This document shows positions 12,180 to 23,113 of a stretch of 64,000 nucleotides of DNA, in pieces. Position 1 is the first letter of the stretch, and each line of letters begins with the position of its first letter. Source of the DNA: Zygaena filipendulae. Taxonomy: Eukaryota > Arthropoda > Insecta > Lepidoptera > Zygaenidae. The DNA lies in NCBI GenBank assembly GCA_907165275.2, contig OU015663.1, positions 2,182,501-2,246,500 of the forward strand, given 5' to 3'. The notes below the pieces were generated by a model, which was given only the letters and a program-made list of their open reading frames with translations, was not told where the DNA came from and ran no database searches. The position numbers and the translations under genes were made by a program.

Positions 12180-12917
12180 TACCGCGTGTTTAAATTTTCT
12201 ATTATTCAACCCCTGTAGCACCAGGGGTGTACTATAGGTCTAAAGCCGTGTTATAACCAAACGATAGGTACGTACATACGTAATAATAGTCATGAAACCC
12301 ATTCCCGCCCTCCGAGGCGTACAATCCATATGCCTACATCTAATATCAGTAGCAGTCAAGATGTTGCAGACGGTGCTCCCGCCACACTTCGGTCCGATCT
12401 AATTTCGCCATATTACCCTGCCCGCTCAATTAATTGTGCATTACCGGGAAGGCTACACGCCCAGCCACTTCAGTGCTCGTATTGTATAAAAACCTTTTTT
12501 TTCTCTGATCAGGTACGTGTACGTACAGTGTTGTGGATTTATTTTCCTTTTCAGACGCTGCTGAGTGAAAACTTTTTGATTGACGAACAAATAATGGGCG
12601 AGTAATCCTAAAGAACACAACTTTAATGGTCTTTTTTTTTCTCAACTAAAATGTGAATGAAAAAAGATAAATGTATTTTATTGTAATATACGAATGAAAC
12701 TGATTAAATACACGATCCATAAAACCAAAAAGAAGCTCAATATTTGACCAAAAGTTGTTAACAAATTCGAGGTACATTAAGTGGACGTCATTAATTAATG
12801 GTCGATTTTGAACTCTCAAATACTAACTTAACTAACCCTATAATATAAGTTTAAAATGGACGAATTCATAATCAAGAAATTTTTCAATTGAAATATCATC
12901 ACTTTTTTTTATATAAA

Positions 12918-13274
12918 GCTAATTCTAATATACTTCCCGGATAACATAGAATACTTTTATCCAGCAAAGAGTTCTTGAGGTAATCTGAGAAATATTATTT
13001 AGTTAAAGAAGTAAGAACTGAGCTATGTTTGAATAAAAAAAAGAAACCAAACCAATAAATATTCAATCTATGAAAACAAAAAGCGCAGCAGCTAATTCTA
13101 ATATAATTCCCATATAACATAGAATACTTTTATCCAGTAACAAAGAGTTCTTGAGGTAATCCGAGAAATATTATTTAGTCATAGAAGTAAGAACTGAGCT
13201 ATCTTTGAATAAAAAAAAGAAAAAAAAAGAACATAATTCAAACCAATAAATATTCGATCTATGAAAACAAAAAG
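12918..13274 (+). repeat. Direct tandem duplication, ~173 bp, two units
   Basis: Unit 1 (12918-13090) and unit 2 (13091-13274) both start GCTAATTCTAATATA and share AACATAGAATACTTTTATCC and AAGTAAGAACTGAGCTAT. They differ at few sites plus a short insertion in unit 2. Confidence 0.85.
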
Positions 13275-13392
13275 CACCTTCGTCCGTATTATGTACACAG
13301 ATCGCAGCGTTTAATCGAAGGCTTTAGATGAACAGACCGACAACCGCCAAGTAAACACGAGATTCGCTTTATTCCATTCGCCGTCGGCAATC

Positions 13393-13979
13393 AGGGCCCT
13401 TGGCTTATTCACTATGACCAGCAACATTCCTTGCCCGAAACACGCGCCCCTCAAAAACGCATTTCCAAACGTTCTAGATGCCAAGATATCAGAAATTGCT
13501 TTTTAACAGCGATGATAGCTCAGTGGTTGGTGCGTTCGGATCGAACGCCGCAAGGGGTAGGTTCAAACTCTAACAATGAACTTGAGCTGCCGGTGAGGGA
13601 AAACATCGTAAGGAAACCATAGCATGGTGGTAGGCCGTTCTCTAGTGCCCGGCTGGCTTGCTACCTACCTTCAAGTTGCAAATCTGTCGCCAAGCAACCT
13701 AACGGTGTGTTCTGGCAGCTCCACTTGAAAGCCAGCTCCCATCCCCAGTCCAGGTCGACAACGCACCTGCATGCCTTCTGGTGCTGCAAATGGCCATGGG
13801 CGGCGGTAATCACTTACCATTTGCCCGTATGACATAAAAAAAATTATTATTCTTTATGCCATAAGAAACGTTGTAAATGTATTTTTAGCAGTAAAACTTC
13901 TTTGATTACGAGGGAAAGACAGTTTTTGCGGCGTCTTATCTTAGCGCGGCGTGTTATGGCCATAGTGAATAAGGGCCCA
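13393..13979 (+). mobile_element. Family F element F2 with nested SINE E2
   Basis: Ends GGGCCCTTGGCTTATTCACT and CATAGTGAATAAGGGCCC; the interior matches the inner F copy once the SINE is removed. Confidence 0.75.
13500..13850 (+). mobile_element. Bm1-like SINE, family E (E2), full length, nested
   Basis: Head with A-box ATAGCTCAGTGG and B-box GGTTCAAACTC spaced as in a tRNA, then the same body as E1 and a short A-tail. It interrupts family F copy F2 after AGAAATT. Confidence 0.82.
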
Positions 13980-14316
13980 GGTTCGCCGGTCCGCCACTAA
14001 TCGCCACATTTCGTTGCTTTTCGCTCGCCCATTATTCTTTATGAACGCGCTAAGTGAAATACGAAATCATTTTTCCGAGTGCGTTTTCACTTACACTCGG
14101 TTGTTATGGCACGTTGTAGGTGAATGTTACCTTATAAAGCGAATTTGTGCTCCCCTATTCTGTAGTGGTAGCATTCGAGAAGTAATAAATGTAATGTAAA
14201 GACGAAAGTTTCTTTATTTATTTATTCAGGAAACATACCTACACTTAAACAGAATAGATAGACAATACATTCGCCAAAACAGTTTCACAAAATAATCAAT
14301 ACATTTAGAGACAAGA

Positions 14317-14528
14317 TGGACATAGATAAGCAATAGTGTGTTAACCCACACTGGAGAAATTTTGAGTAAATCGTGTTTTAAAATTATAGCGCCATTTTCT
14401 TTCAACATTTTTTATGTTCAATATTTAGTTACATACTTAAACAATGTAATAAGGTAAATACATACTTAAAAAACGTTCCCTAACTCTCAATAAATCGTTC
14501 TGAATAGGTAACTTAATTTTCTGGGTTA
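14317..14528 (+). mobile_element. Family C MITE (C2), right end lost
   Basis: Left end intact; sequence matches C3 to CTGGGTTA, then breaks off before the right inverted repeat. Confidence 0.78.
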
Positions 14529-14620
14529 GATACAGTATTTAGAATTTTGAATTTAGGATAAACTAATAAAGTTGTGGTTTTTGAGGTTTTTTTTTTCCAC
14601 TAGTCAAAGCAGACACCAGC

Positions 14621-14845
14621 AGGGCAATTATGTAACTTTTGTTGCATTCATATTTCAGTTTCAATCAGGAAAATAGCGATTTTTTTATTAATTAATGATG
14701 TTTAAACAGCTTCAACTTTTGAAGTATGTTTATTTTGGTTGATTGCTATAGATATTGCAAAACGTGCATATTGTAATCGCAAAACCGCCCTTTTTTTATT
14801 GCAACCGAAAAATTATAGAAATAACAGTTACATAATAGCCCCTCT
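14621..14845. mobile_element. Family H inverted-repeat element (H1)
   Basis: AGGGCAATTATGTAACTTTT against AACAGTTACATAATAGCCCC; interior TGCAAAACGTGCATATTGTA. Confidence 0.75.
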
Positions 14846-15197
14846 GGCATTTTTTGCACAAATCCTGCCTCATTTCTATTGCTTTTATTTTTAAAACTTA
14901 TTGGTTTTTTTTTAATTCTAATGTCATTTTTTTTTTATTCAAAATTATTGTATTTTCTATTTTTTATTTTGCATTTTGACACGCTCCTTATCTGAATTTC
15001 TAGCTTGACGCATATAAATTAATATTATATTACTGCACTCTATTAAATTTTTTTTACTCTTTCTAAAAATCTCTTTATTTAATATAAGAACTATCCGGAG
15101 GTCTCTCTTACCCTCCCACTATAAAAACCTCTAACAACGTGCCATGTTTGTATGTGCTAGGTACGTTTATGACATGTTTATGATATCATCCTCTCTT

Positions 15198-15324
15198 CCT
15201 GATAAGATTATAAATGCACGTTTATCTACTAAACCGATTACTATGAAATTTTGTAACCGTTTTTAGAGGTACAGAGAAGGACATAGGGTAAAATTAACGC
15301 GGGTAAAACCACGAAACAGCTTGT
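15198..15324 (+). mobile_element. Helitron-like fragment, family B, internally deleted
   Basis: TCCTGATAAGATTATAAATG, AGGTACAGAGAAGGACATAG, and an end changed to AACAGCTTG. The GGAATTCCCGCGGGAAC part is missing. Confidence 0.5.
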
Positions 15325-16517
15325 TAGGCTCTTATCCTAGCGCCAATATCAACTTGTTTCCAAAGGCAATTTTAAATTAGTTATATTAGAAGAAATATAT
15401 TGTGACGACGCCTGTGAGTAGGCTCAACCACGCACTTAGTGTATTAATGTTTATAAAAAAATCTAAAAGAAAGTGAAACATTGCCAGTGAGTGACAAACG
15501 GTGATAAATCACGGGCCACGGCTCACGAGTTCCGTCGGTGATCATAAAATTTATCAGCGCCTCTCGAGATCGGTGCATCTATCGAGAAGCGTCGTAAACT
15601 CCCCATTTATAGGGTACTATCGTGGTGCTACCAAAGAATTTACGGTCACGGAACTCTTAAAACACAAAAGGAATACGCATAACAAAATACTCTGGCTTGA
15701 ACACCAATCACATTATTAAAAAGATAGGAGGTATTTTGTTTTATTTTTCCTTTTTTTTTAGAACGAAGTTCACTATCGCACGGTATGGATAGGAGTAAAA
15801 ATTGATTTTCCGACACGGCGTGATACGATTGATCTACGGAAAAACAAAGTAGGTAGCTGTAATTTTTTTCGAAATGAGTTTTTTTTTTGTATTTTTGCCT
15901 TTTGCGTGTTTCACGCATAACGAACATAACGGACTCAGTTTAATATCGAAAAAACTTCATTCTAACCAAGTGTTCCATGACGCTCCGTATTTTTTTTTAT
16001 GTAAAGAATTTTTTTTCATACATACTGAGTGATTCGTTAGGCATTGAATTCTTATTACTTTTACCGTCTTCAGTTTTTTATTTCGTTATTTTTGGTGTTT
16101 GGACTTAATAAAGTTTGTTATTTACAACGACATTTCCACTACAAAAGTATACTTATAAGATTTCCTTTTACTGTAAAAAATTAATATGACATGCACGCTG
16201 GCAATTTCAAAAACTAATAACGTAATAAAAAATTGTGACATTTAAAAGAAGATTCTTGTTTAAATATTCAAATACATTTGGAAAATAGATGATGGCTGCG
16301 TCGTATTTGATTTCATCGATTATAATTTTCGATGCGGTGAAATGAAACCTAATCTAATTAAGACCTTTAGCAAACTTGGCAAACTAGGTAAAACCAACAT
16401 AACAGACTTACTAACTAACAGAAACTGAGAAAACATAGTTAGCTTGCTTAAAGTCTAACTCAATCTTGAGCTTTGTTTCGTCACAGTCGGTTCACAGAAA
16501 TAGTAACATATAATTCA

Positions 16518-16820
16518 CCAACGTTTCACCCGTGTCAATTTTCTCGAGTACCTGCGGGAATTTCGGGATAAAAGCTATGTCGTCTTATGTATCTCTGACA
16601 ACGTGTATGCAAAATGTCATGCGGTTTCACTCGCGTTAGTTTTAGAGTTCCCGCGGAATTTCCTGGATAAAAGTACCTTATGTGTCTTGCCTTCTTTCTC
16701 CTTTCTTTCTATGTCTGTGCCTGATAACGTATATGTAAAATTTCATTATGATCGATCAAGTAGTCAAGGCGTAAAAACGTAACAAACAGGCAGACACTTT
16801 CCTTTTCATAATATTAGAAC
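16518..16820 (-). mobile_element. Two fused family B Helitron-like fragments
   Basis: Two successive GCGGGAATTTC/GTTTCAC blocks (16529 and 16622) in one orientation, the second continuing to CATAATATTAGAA. Confidence 0.5.
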
Positions 16821-17848
16821 GAATAGTTTAAATTTAAAAATTGTTCCATCTGATCATAATTGATCTGATGATTATTTTCGTAAATCTTGGAGTTGTGTCG
16901 TCAAAGTACCTCAAATGAGAGAGGGGGTATGGTGACGCTGGCCGAAATATCTAAATTGCGCAAGGAAATGACGTCATCATTTTGTCTCCGCCACGTACCT
17001 AACTGCAGTTAGCCAACTCCGCTTAGCCGTGCGTCATTCGAATACCTACTCCGCCAGAGAGCGGAGCGACCATCGAGCACCGACTAACCGACAACGGCCA
17101 CAGAGAAAATAATAATGTAACCAGAGTTGCCATGACTGTATATAAGGCAATTAGAGCATTTGCTCTAGCTTTCACAAAACTATACGCATTTTGCTGGAGT
17201 TCTGTTTTTATATGATTTTGTCTTTTTTTGTAAAAGATAAAACCCCTTTCGCGAAAGGCAAAGGATTCCCAGTCCATGCAACCAAGTGAGACTTGTTTTT
17301 GTATAGTACAACGAAAAACTTCCCCTGAACACTCCATTTCATCTTATTTTACTGTATCCACACACTGTACATCACTGATGGATAATTATTATGCAAATTC
17401 CACCACATTTTTACAATATTAACCACAACAAACGAATTTGCAAAACAAAAAAAAAAATTGACGTCCACTCCTGCTCAAATCCCGCCGAAAGTGAGCGTGT
17501 AAGAAAATCACCAGGTGAGTTGATGCCCCTTCTATCGGTTCTATGGTTCCAACTAAACGGCAACGAACCGACAGCGTCCCGGCAAACAATTACTTTCTAC
17601 TTCATTAGTTCATGTCACTGTGAAGCATGACCCGACTGGACCGGTTCGGGGAAACTTTGGCAATATGTGAGCAAGTTCCGTTTGAAATCTTTCGATTAAG
17701 ATAAGTTACAACGAAGTTGTAATTTGCCGTGTTGGAAACACATATACGGGATGTGATTTTAAAAGAGGGACGTATTTAAACCCCCGTTAGTAGGTAGGTA
17801 ACTAATAAAAAAAAATTAACAACGACAACAATTTTTTACCTTCATATA

Positions 17849-18085
17849 TGGACATAGATAAGCAATAGTGTGTTAACCCACACTGGAGAAATTTAGAGTA
17901 AATCGTGTTTTAAAAGTAGGAGCGCCATTTGTGTCAACATTTTTTATGTTCAATATTTAGTTACATATTTAAGCAATGTAATAAGGTAAACACATAATTA
18001 AAAAACGTTCCCTAACTCTCAATAAATTGTTCTGAATCAATAACTTAATTTTGTGGGTTAACATGTTATTGCTTATCTGCGTCCA
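17849..18085 (+). mobile_element. Family C MITE (C3), intact
   Basis: Full 237 bp with both ~31 bp inverted ends, flanked by ATA and TAT. Confidence 0.85.
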
Positions 18086-18240
18086 TATGAGTTTTCACTA
18101 CACTAGCGCTCTCAATTCTCTTGAATATTTTTAATGGGTTTTTTAATCAATAAAAAAAAACACTTTTGATGTCTCGTCTCAAATATAAGACAAGAAATTA
18201 ACTCGTTTAACCTTACACTCTGTATAAAAGTCACAAATAG

Positions 18241-18505
18241 CGGCGTAGTAGGTCATCATGCCTGCCTGCTAATCAAGAGGTTCCGGGTTCGATTCCCGTT
18301 GGGGGTGCACTTTGTGTGATGGACACAGGGTTCCAATTTCCAGTCTGGGTGTGTTTATATAATATATCTATAGTACATATATTATGTAGTATATACCACG
18401 TTTGCTTGGTTTCCACGACACAAGCTAATAATAGCTTACTGTGGGATCAAGTAGATCTGTGTGTTGTAAAGTGGATTATTATTATTATTATTTACTTTAT
18501 TTTGT
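18241..18505 (+). mobile_element. tRNA-headed SINE, family D (D1)
   Basis: Head with ATGCCTGCCTGCTAATCAAG and a B-box-like GGTTCGATTCC, then a conserved body (TACCACGTTTGCTTGGTTTC) and an (ATT)n tail. Not a functional tRNA gene: the sequence continues into the SINE body and recurs several times. Confidence 0.8.
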
Positions 18506-19139
18506 GACGTCACTCACCGGTACCGTCACGTCACCTTCCAATAACAACGTTACAAACAAAGAACGTGCTTAAAAATACAATGCTCATTGGATAAATAAGT
18601 GTAGTCACTCTTTCAAACGATCAAAACTATATTAAATTAATATGAACTTTCTGGAAACGTTTATTTGAAACTTGATGAATTTATAATAGGCTTAAGCCAA
18701 ATTACTCTCTTATCTAAGAGAAAGTCTTGGAAGCGTTTCAAAAGGCTGTAATCAATTTTAATTTAGCTTCGGGCTGAACCCAATAATAAAACCAGATAGC
18801 ATAGATGTATGTGTAGGTATATTTATGTATTGTACCGATCTTAAGCGTAGAGAACTTAAACAGTTAAAAACAAACAAACTTAAATTAAGTAGAACCTCTC
18901 TCTACATTTTGTACGGGCAATAGCAATTAATCAGATTCTAATAAGCAATTAACTTTAGCACGGTGATATTATCGAAAATCCTTCACGAAATATTTTTATA
19001 GGGATACATCAAAGTGAATGTCAAACATCTTTATCTTTTTGGAACAGCCATAATAATTACAACGGCCAAGCCACATACACGGCGTTACTGCAAGAACCTT
19101 TGTATAACAGATGAACATACATAAAAAAAAACATATTAC

Positions 19140-19192
19140 ATACAATCGAACATAGAACCTCCTCCTTTTTGGAAGTCGGTTTAAAAGTAATT
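19140..19192 (+). mobile_element. LINE-like 3' terminus (with 25955-26005)
   Basis: CATAGAACCTCCTCCTTTTT then GGAAGTCGGTT recurs at 25968-25993 as AAGAACCTCCTCCTTTTTTG. Both follow a CATACAATCGAA/CATACAGTCGAA lead. Shared 3' end of a non-LTR family, possibly RTE. Confidence 0.45.
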
Positions 19193-19689
19193 AACAGTGG
19201 ATAAATTTTTCACCTTACGCTCATGTCAATGGAGCGAAATGGCCAAGCTATACATATTCTGACTAAAGCATAGAGTTTGTGAAGTTAGGCCTTGTAGAGT
19301 TAGGTCGTGTAGAGTTAAAAGCTTGGCTCTACATGAGATCTGATAACTTTTTGACAGTGCCCGTCATATGGACTCGTCTTGGCATCATTTTACATAAATA
19401 TGTTTTTGGTGGGATATTTATTACTCCGAGGTACTACTGACAACGTGTATGCAAAATTTCATTTTGATCGGTTGCGTGAAAGCACGCAAATAAAAGGTAG
19501 TTTGTTACCAATAGGTAGCTAAATTACCAATTATAAACATACAATAGATCGATCAATAGAACTATCCTTAATTGGAAAGGCATTGTTAGAATTCCTTGAA
19601 CTTTGAACTAATTGTAAGTTATCTATCAAGTAATAAAGTTAAATTGCAACAATGTTGATTGAATTATCTTAATTGCTTGGTCTTATCAC

Positions 19690-20081
19690 ATCTATATAGA
19701 TATTATATGAACATGAATCCCTGTTTCCCTTGGTGACGTGACCAAGGGAAATCACAAATCACGCGTGAACGGCTGGACCAATTTCGTTCTTTTTTTGTTG
19801 TGGAAAAAAAAATGAAAAAATGATAAAAGCGTTTATTAAACACAAAAAACAATGCTATACGATTGTGTTTGTTATCGTAAGGAAAAGGTTCTAATGAAAG
19901 AAGTTTGGAGTCTCTGCGGGAATTCCGAAACTCACGCGGGTGAATCTCCGAAACGGTTGGACCTATTTTCACGGGACTCACACTGCTAATTAGCTGATGT
20001 TATAAGTAGAAAATTAGGCTACTTTAGAGTTCCTGGGGGAATTTCGAAACTCACGCGATTGAAACCGCAGGGCACAGCTTG
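19690..20081 (+). mobile_element. Helitron-like element, subfamily B3
   Basis: Two CTCACGCG-type blocks (19927 and 20050) with GGTTGGACC between them. Ends GCAGGGCACAGCTTG. Near-homologue of the element at 29390. Confidence 0.55.
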
Positions 20082-20138
20082 TCATTCAATAACTCTCGAC
20101 GACTACACATACTATACAATGACTCGAATAATAATAAT

Positions 20139-20375
20139 TGGACGCAGATAAGCAATAACATGTTAACCCACAAAACGAAGTTATTGATTCAGAACGATTT
20201 ATTGAGAGTTAGAGAACGTTTTTTAATTATATGTTTAGCTTATTACATTGTTTAAATATGTAACTAAATATTGAACATAAAAATGTTGATACAAAATGGC
20301 GCTATAATTTCAAAACTTTAATTTACTCAAAATTTCTCCAGTGTGGGTTAACACACTATTGCTAATCTATGTCCA
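20139..20375 (-). mobile_element. Family C MITE (C4), intact, inverted
   Basis: Full-length reverse copy, flanked by AATAAT and AATTAT. Confidence 0.85.
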
Positions 20376-20576
20376 ATTATAATAACCTTCAAACAATTGA
20401 GTACGTACCTACTATCAAAATTCCATTGAGAATTCAACAACAATATAATAATTAGTTGTTTTGGTAACGCTGCTAGGTTCGGAATTTATTAATTAGATTA
20501 AGAAATCTAAGCTGGATGTGGATAGGAGGCACTGTTGGTTTACTGATCAGTAAACTTGACTGTTATGGCTGATAAA

Positions 20577-20680
20577 GATTTATTTATTTATTCTTTATTG
20601 CACAGTACGAACAAATGGCGAACCTAATGCCTTGCGGCATTCTCTACCGGTTAACCATTGGGTAGACAGAGAGATATAGA
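20577..20680 (-). mobile_element. LINE 3' end, inverted
   Basis: (TTTA)n then TTCTTTATTGCACAGTACG, AAATGGCGAACCTAATGCC and CCGGTTAACCATTGGGTAG: the reverse of the 41401 fragment, extending slightly further 5'. Confidence 0.65.
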
Positions 20681-21474
20681 AGATGGGGGTGTGCAAACGA
20701 AAAACAATAATATAATACTATATACTAATAATTAATAAACTAAAACATTTTTTTTAGTATTTCTCTTAGGACAATAAAGTACAATAATATTTGAATTTGA
20801 ATTTTCGTTGTCTGATGGTACCCATAGTGCAAGTTTTGCTTAGTTGGAGTGAAGTGGCGCTGCGTAAAAATGTCCAAGCTCTATTTTCTTATCATTATCT
20901 TCGAGATCGTAGTTACATAATACATCTAAAGGAACACGGTAGTGTCTCGCGCCACATTATGTATAATACAGCATACACGAGCAAAAGCATATTTTGTTTG
21001 TGTACCTATAACGAGACGACGCGACGCCGCCGTGACTCAATTCCCAGTACAATAATCTCAATAATAAATAATCCCTGTACGTCAAGTACGAGTATCTAAC
21101 CTCCAATAATATTTTATCACGTGCGACCGCAAAACGGAGCGACAATTTCTCATGTCCCATTTTTTTTTTATTTTCACTCGAAAAAAATCGTAACACGTCG
21201 AAACGTTCCGATATACGCAGCGCAAAAAAGGCACCAATAGGGGGTCGTCCGTTGAAATTATAAATCATACGGGGCCTCCCAGCCTAAACATGTCCGTTTG
21301 ACAAAAAGGGTGATTCCTGCGAATTTATGAGTAGCCTCACCATGTTGGGGCGATTTCTCACTGATCATTTGTATTTACCTGGTTTTAATCACTTAATCGT
21401 TGCACTGACAAACGAATCGTACCTTATATAGTAGTGAAGCAAGCTATTGAAAGTGACTTTATCTTTTATTTATA

Positions 21475-21690
21475 ACTAGTTGTGCCCCGCGGTTTCACCC
21501 GCGTTAATTTCAGAATTCCCGCGGGAAATCCGGGATAAAAAGTACCCTATGTGTTAATCTGATGTATAAGCTATATTATTGTAAAGTTTCATTTAAATCC
21601 ATTCAGTAGTTTTTGCGTAAAAGAGTAACAAACATCCATCCATCCATCCATCCATACAAACAAACTTTCGCGTTTGTAATATTATTGACA
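21475..21690 (-). mobile_element. Helitron-like element, family B
   Basis: CTAGTTGTGCCCCGCGG, GGAAATCCGGGATAAAAAGT, and a short CATC microsatellite (21633-21654) in the body. Confidence 0.62.
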
Positions 21691-22035
21691 ATAATATATA
21701 TTCATCCGGGACATTTCTCGCCAAAATACTATATTCAAGTTCTATATAGGGTGTTCCAAAATTAGCTGAAAATATTTACAGGCTTGAAAGTATACACCGT
21801 TATAAACATGTTTATCAAAAAGGAAAAAATGAATTTTGAAAAACATCAAACAACAGGCGCTCGCCGCTCAATCGCATATCACCGCTATTTTAAGGTCAAT
21901 GATCTGAGTAATATTCGACCAGCTGATGCATTGCTCGCTGTATATTTTTATCAGCGCGAAAATAAATGACGGAACCGCCATTTTCGATTCCCGCCAAAAA
22001 CTCCGTTTGTTTCTACATGATGATTATTATACTAT

Positions 22036-22190
22036 CTTTATGATCATTAAAAGACAGCGCTGCTGAGTTTCTTGTCAGTTCTTCTCAGCAGAGGACGTAT
22101 TCCGAACTGACGGTAATTTATAGTTCTAAGAACCTGCCGACGATTACAAGTGACTGTAACCAATCCTAAGTAATAAATAGCTTTTGAATT
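22036..22190 (+). mobile_element. Probable LINE fragment
   Basis: GAGTTTCTTGTCAGTTCTTC, TCAGCAGAGGACGT and CCGAACTGACGGTA resemble a LINE 3' region that I recall as common in moth genomes. No second copy here. Confidence 0.4.
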
Positions 22191-22921
22191 TTGATTTTTT
22201 TTTTTAATTTTTGTCACTTTTGTCACTTTTGTTATTGTGTACAAGGGTTTACAGCCAGTATCACGATATGAACCACCGCGAAGCATGTGTGTAGCTATAA
22301 CAAATTGTCTATTACGATAGTGTCGCTTCTGCGGAATATGGGATGGGATGGATATTTCACGTGTTGTGTGTGTTTAGGAATAATTTCGAGATTGAACTCT
22401 GACGGTGGCGGGGCGGAGTGGTGTGGCGTTGTTATTGTTGTCACGTTCCTTGTTCTAGCATAATTTAAAGGTGACAACGCGTAATCAAATGTCTCCTGAA
22501 TAAAATAAACTTCTACACCACAAGGTAAAGGTCGCAGTCGGTTACATTATTCTAATGTGAGTAGGTATAACATATCTGCCATAGATATGGATTAGAACAG
22601 ATAAGCTAAGATTTTGCGCTTGAACCAATTTGTTTCTATTAATTTTTTTAAATTAATATTTTCTTAATATCTATTTTCGACTGTTATCCCAGAAACATCC
22701 AGTATGAAATAAAAACAATTAAATGTGAAACAAAATCGTCATTGAAATAATTTTGTTCGGTTTTCTTTTCCCCTTTTTGCGTTTTTTTTTTATCTGCGAA
22801 CGTGTCTATATGGAGCAGATATTGCCTGATTTATAAACATGTCTCAAGAGCTATAGGGTTGTTCATTTTGAAAGTCTTAGAACCGTCAAAACGTAGCAAA
22901 CTAACATTGACCCTCCAGCAA

Positions 22922-23113
22922 TCCTTACTTATATATTATAAATGCAAAAGTGAGTTTGTTTGTTACATTTTCAAGCCTTGACGGCTCAACCGATCATCAT
23001 TAAATTTTGCATAAACGTTGTCAGGGGGACAAAAAAGGACATAGGGTACTTTTATCCCGGAATTACCGCGGCAACTCCGAAATTACCGCGGGTAATCCGC
23101 GGGGGATGGCGAG
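22922..23113 (+). mobile_element. Helitron-like element, family B, decayed 3' end
   Basis: TCCTTACTTATATATTATAA start; the terminal hairpin region is altered to CGCGGGGGATGGCGAG. Confidence 0.58.

Larger units (their letters stand above)
14850..17848. other. No supported gene
   Basis: AT-rich with long T runs (14,880-15,080). A block at 15760-15830 (TTCACTATCGCACGGTATGG) recurs in diverged form at 60875-60950 (TTCTTTATCGCACGGTACGG), so it is a further repeat. 16,915-17,110 is CpG-richer with a TGACGTCATCA word. Confidence 0.5.

Noticed and set aside
17023..17337. 104-codon minus-strand frame
   Set aside because: No domain, no splice or start context, and composition like the flanks; consistent with chance.
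18241..18330. Functional tRNA genes at 18.2, 24.3 and 31.5 kb
   Set aside because: The heads look tRNA-like, but each continues into the same SINE body and tail and recurs as a family, and the cloverleaf is incomplete.
20791..21268. Overlapping 102- and 103-codon frames on opposite strands
   Set aside because: Neither resembles a protein family; mutual overlap and ordinary base composition suggest chance.
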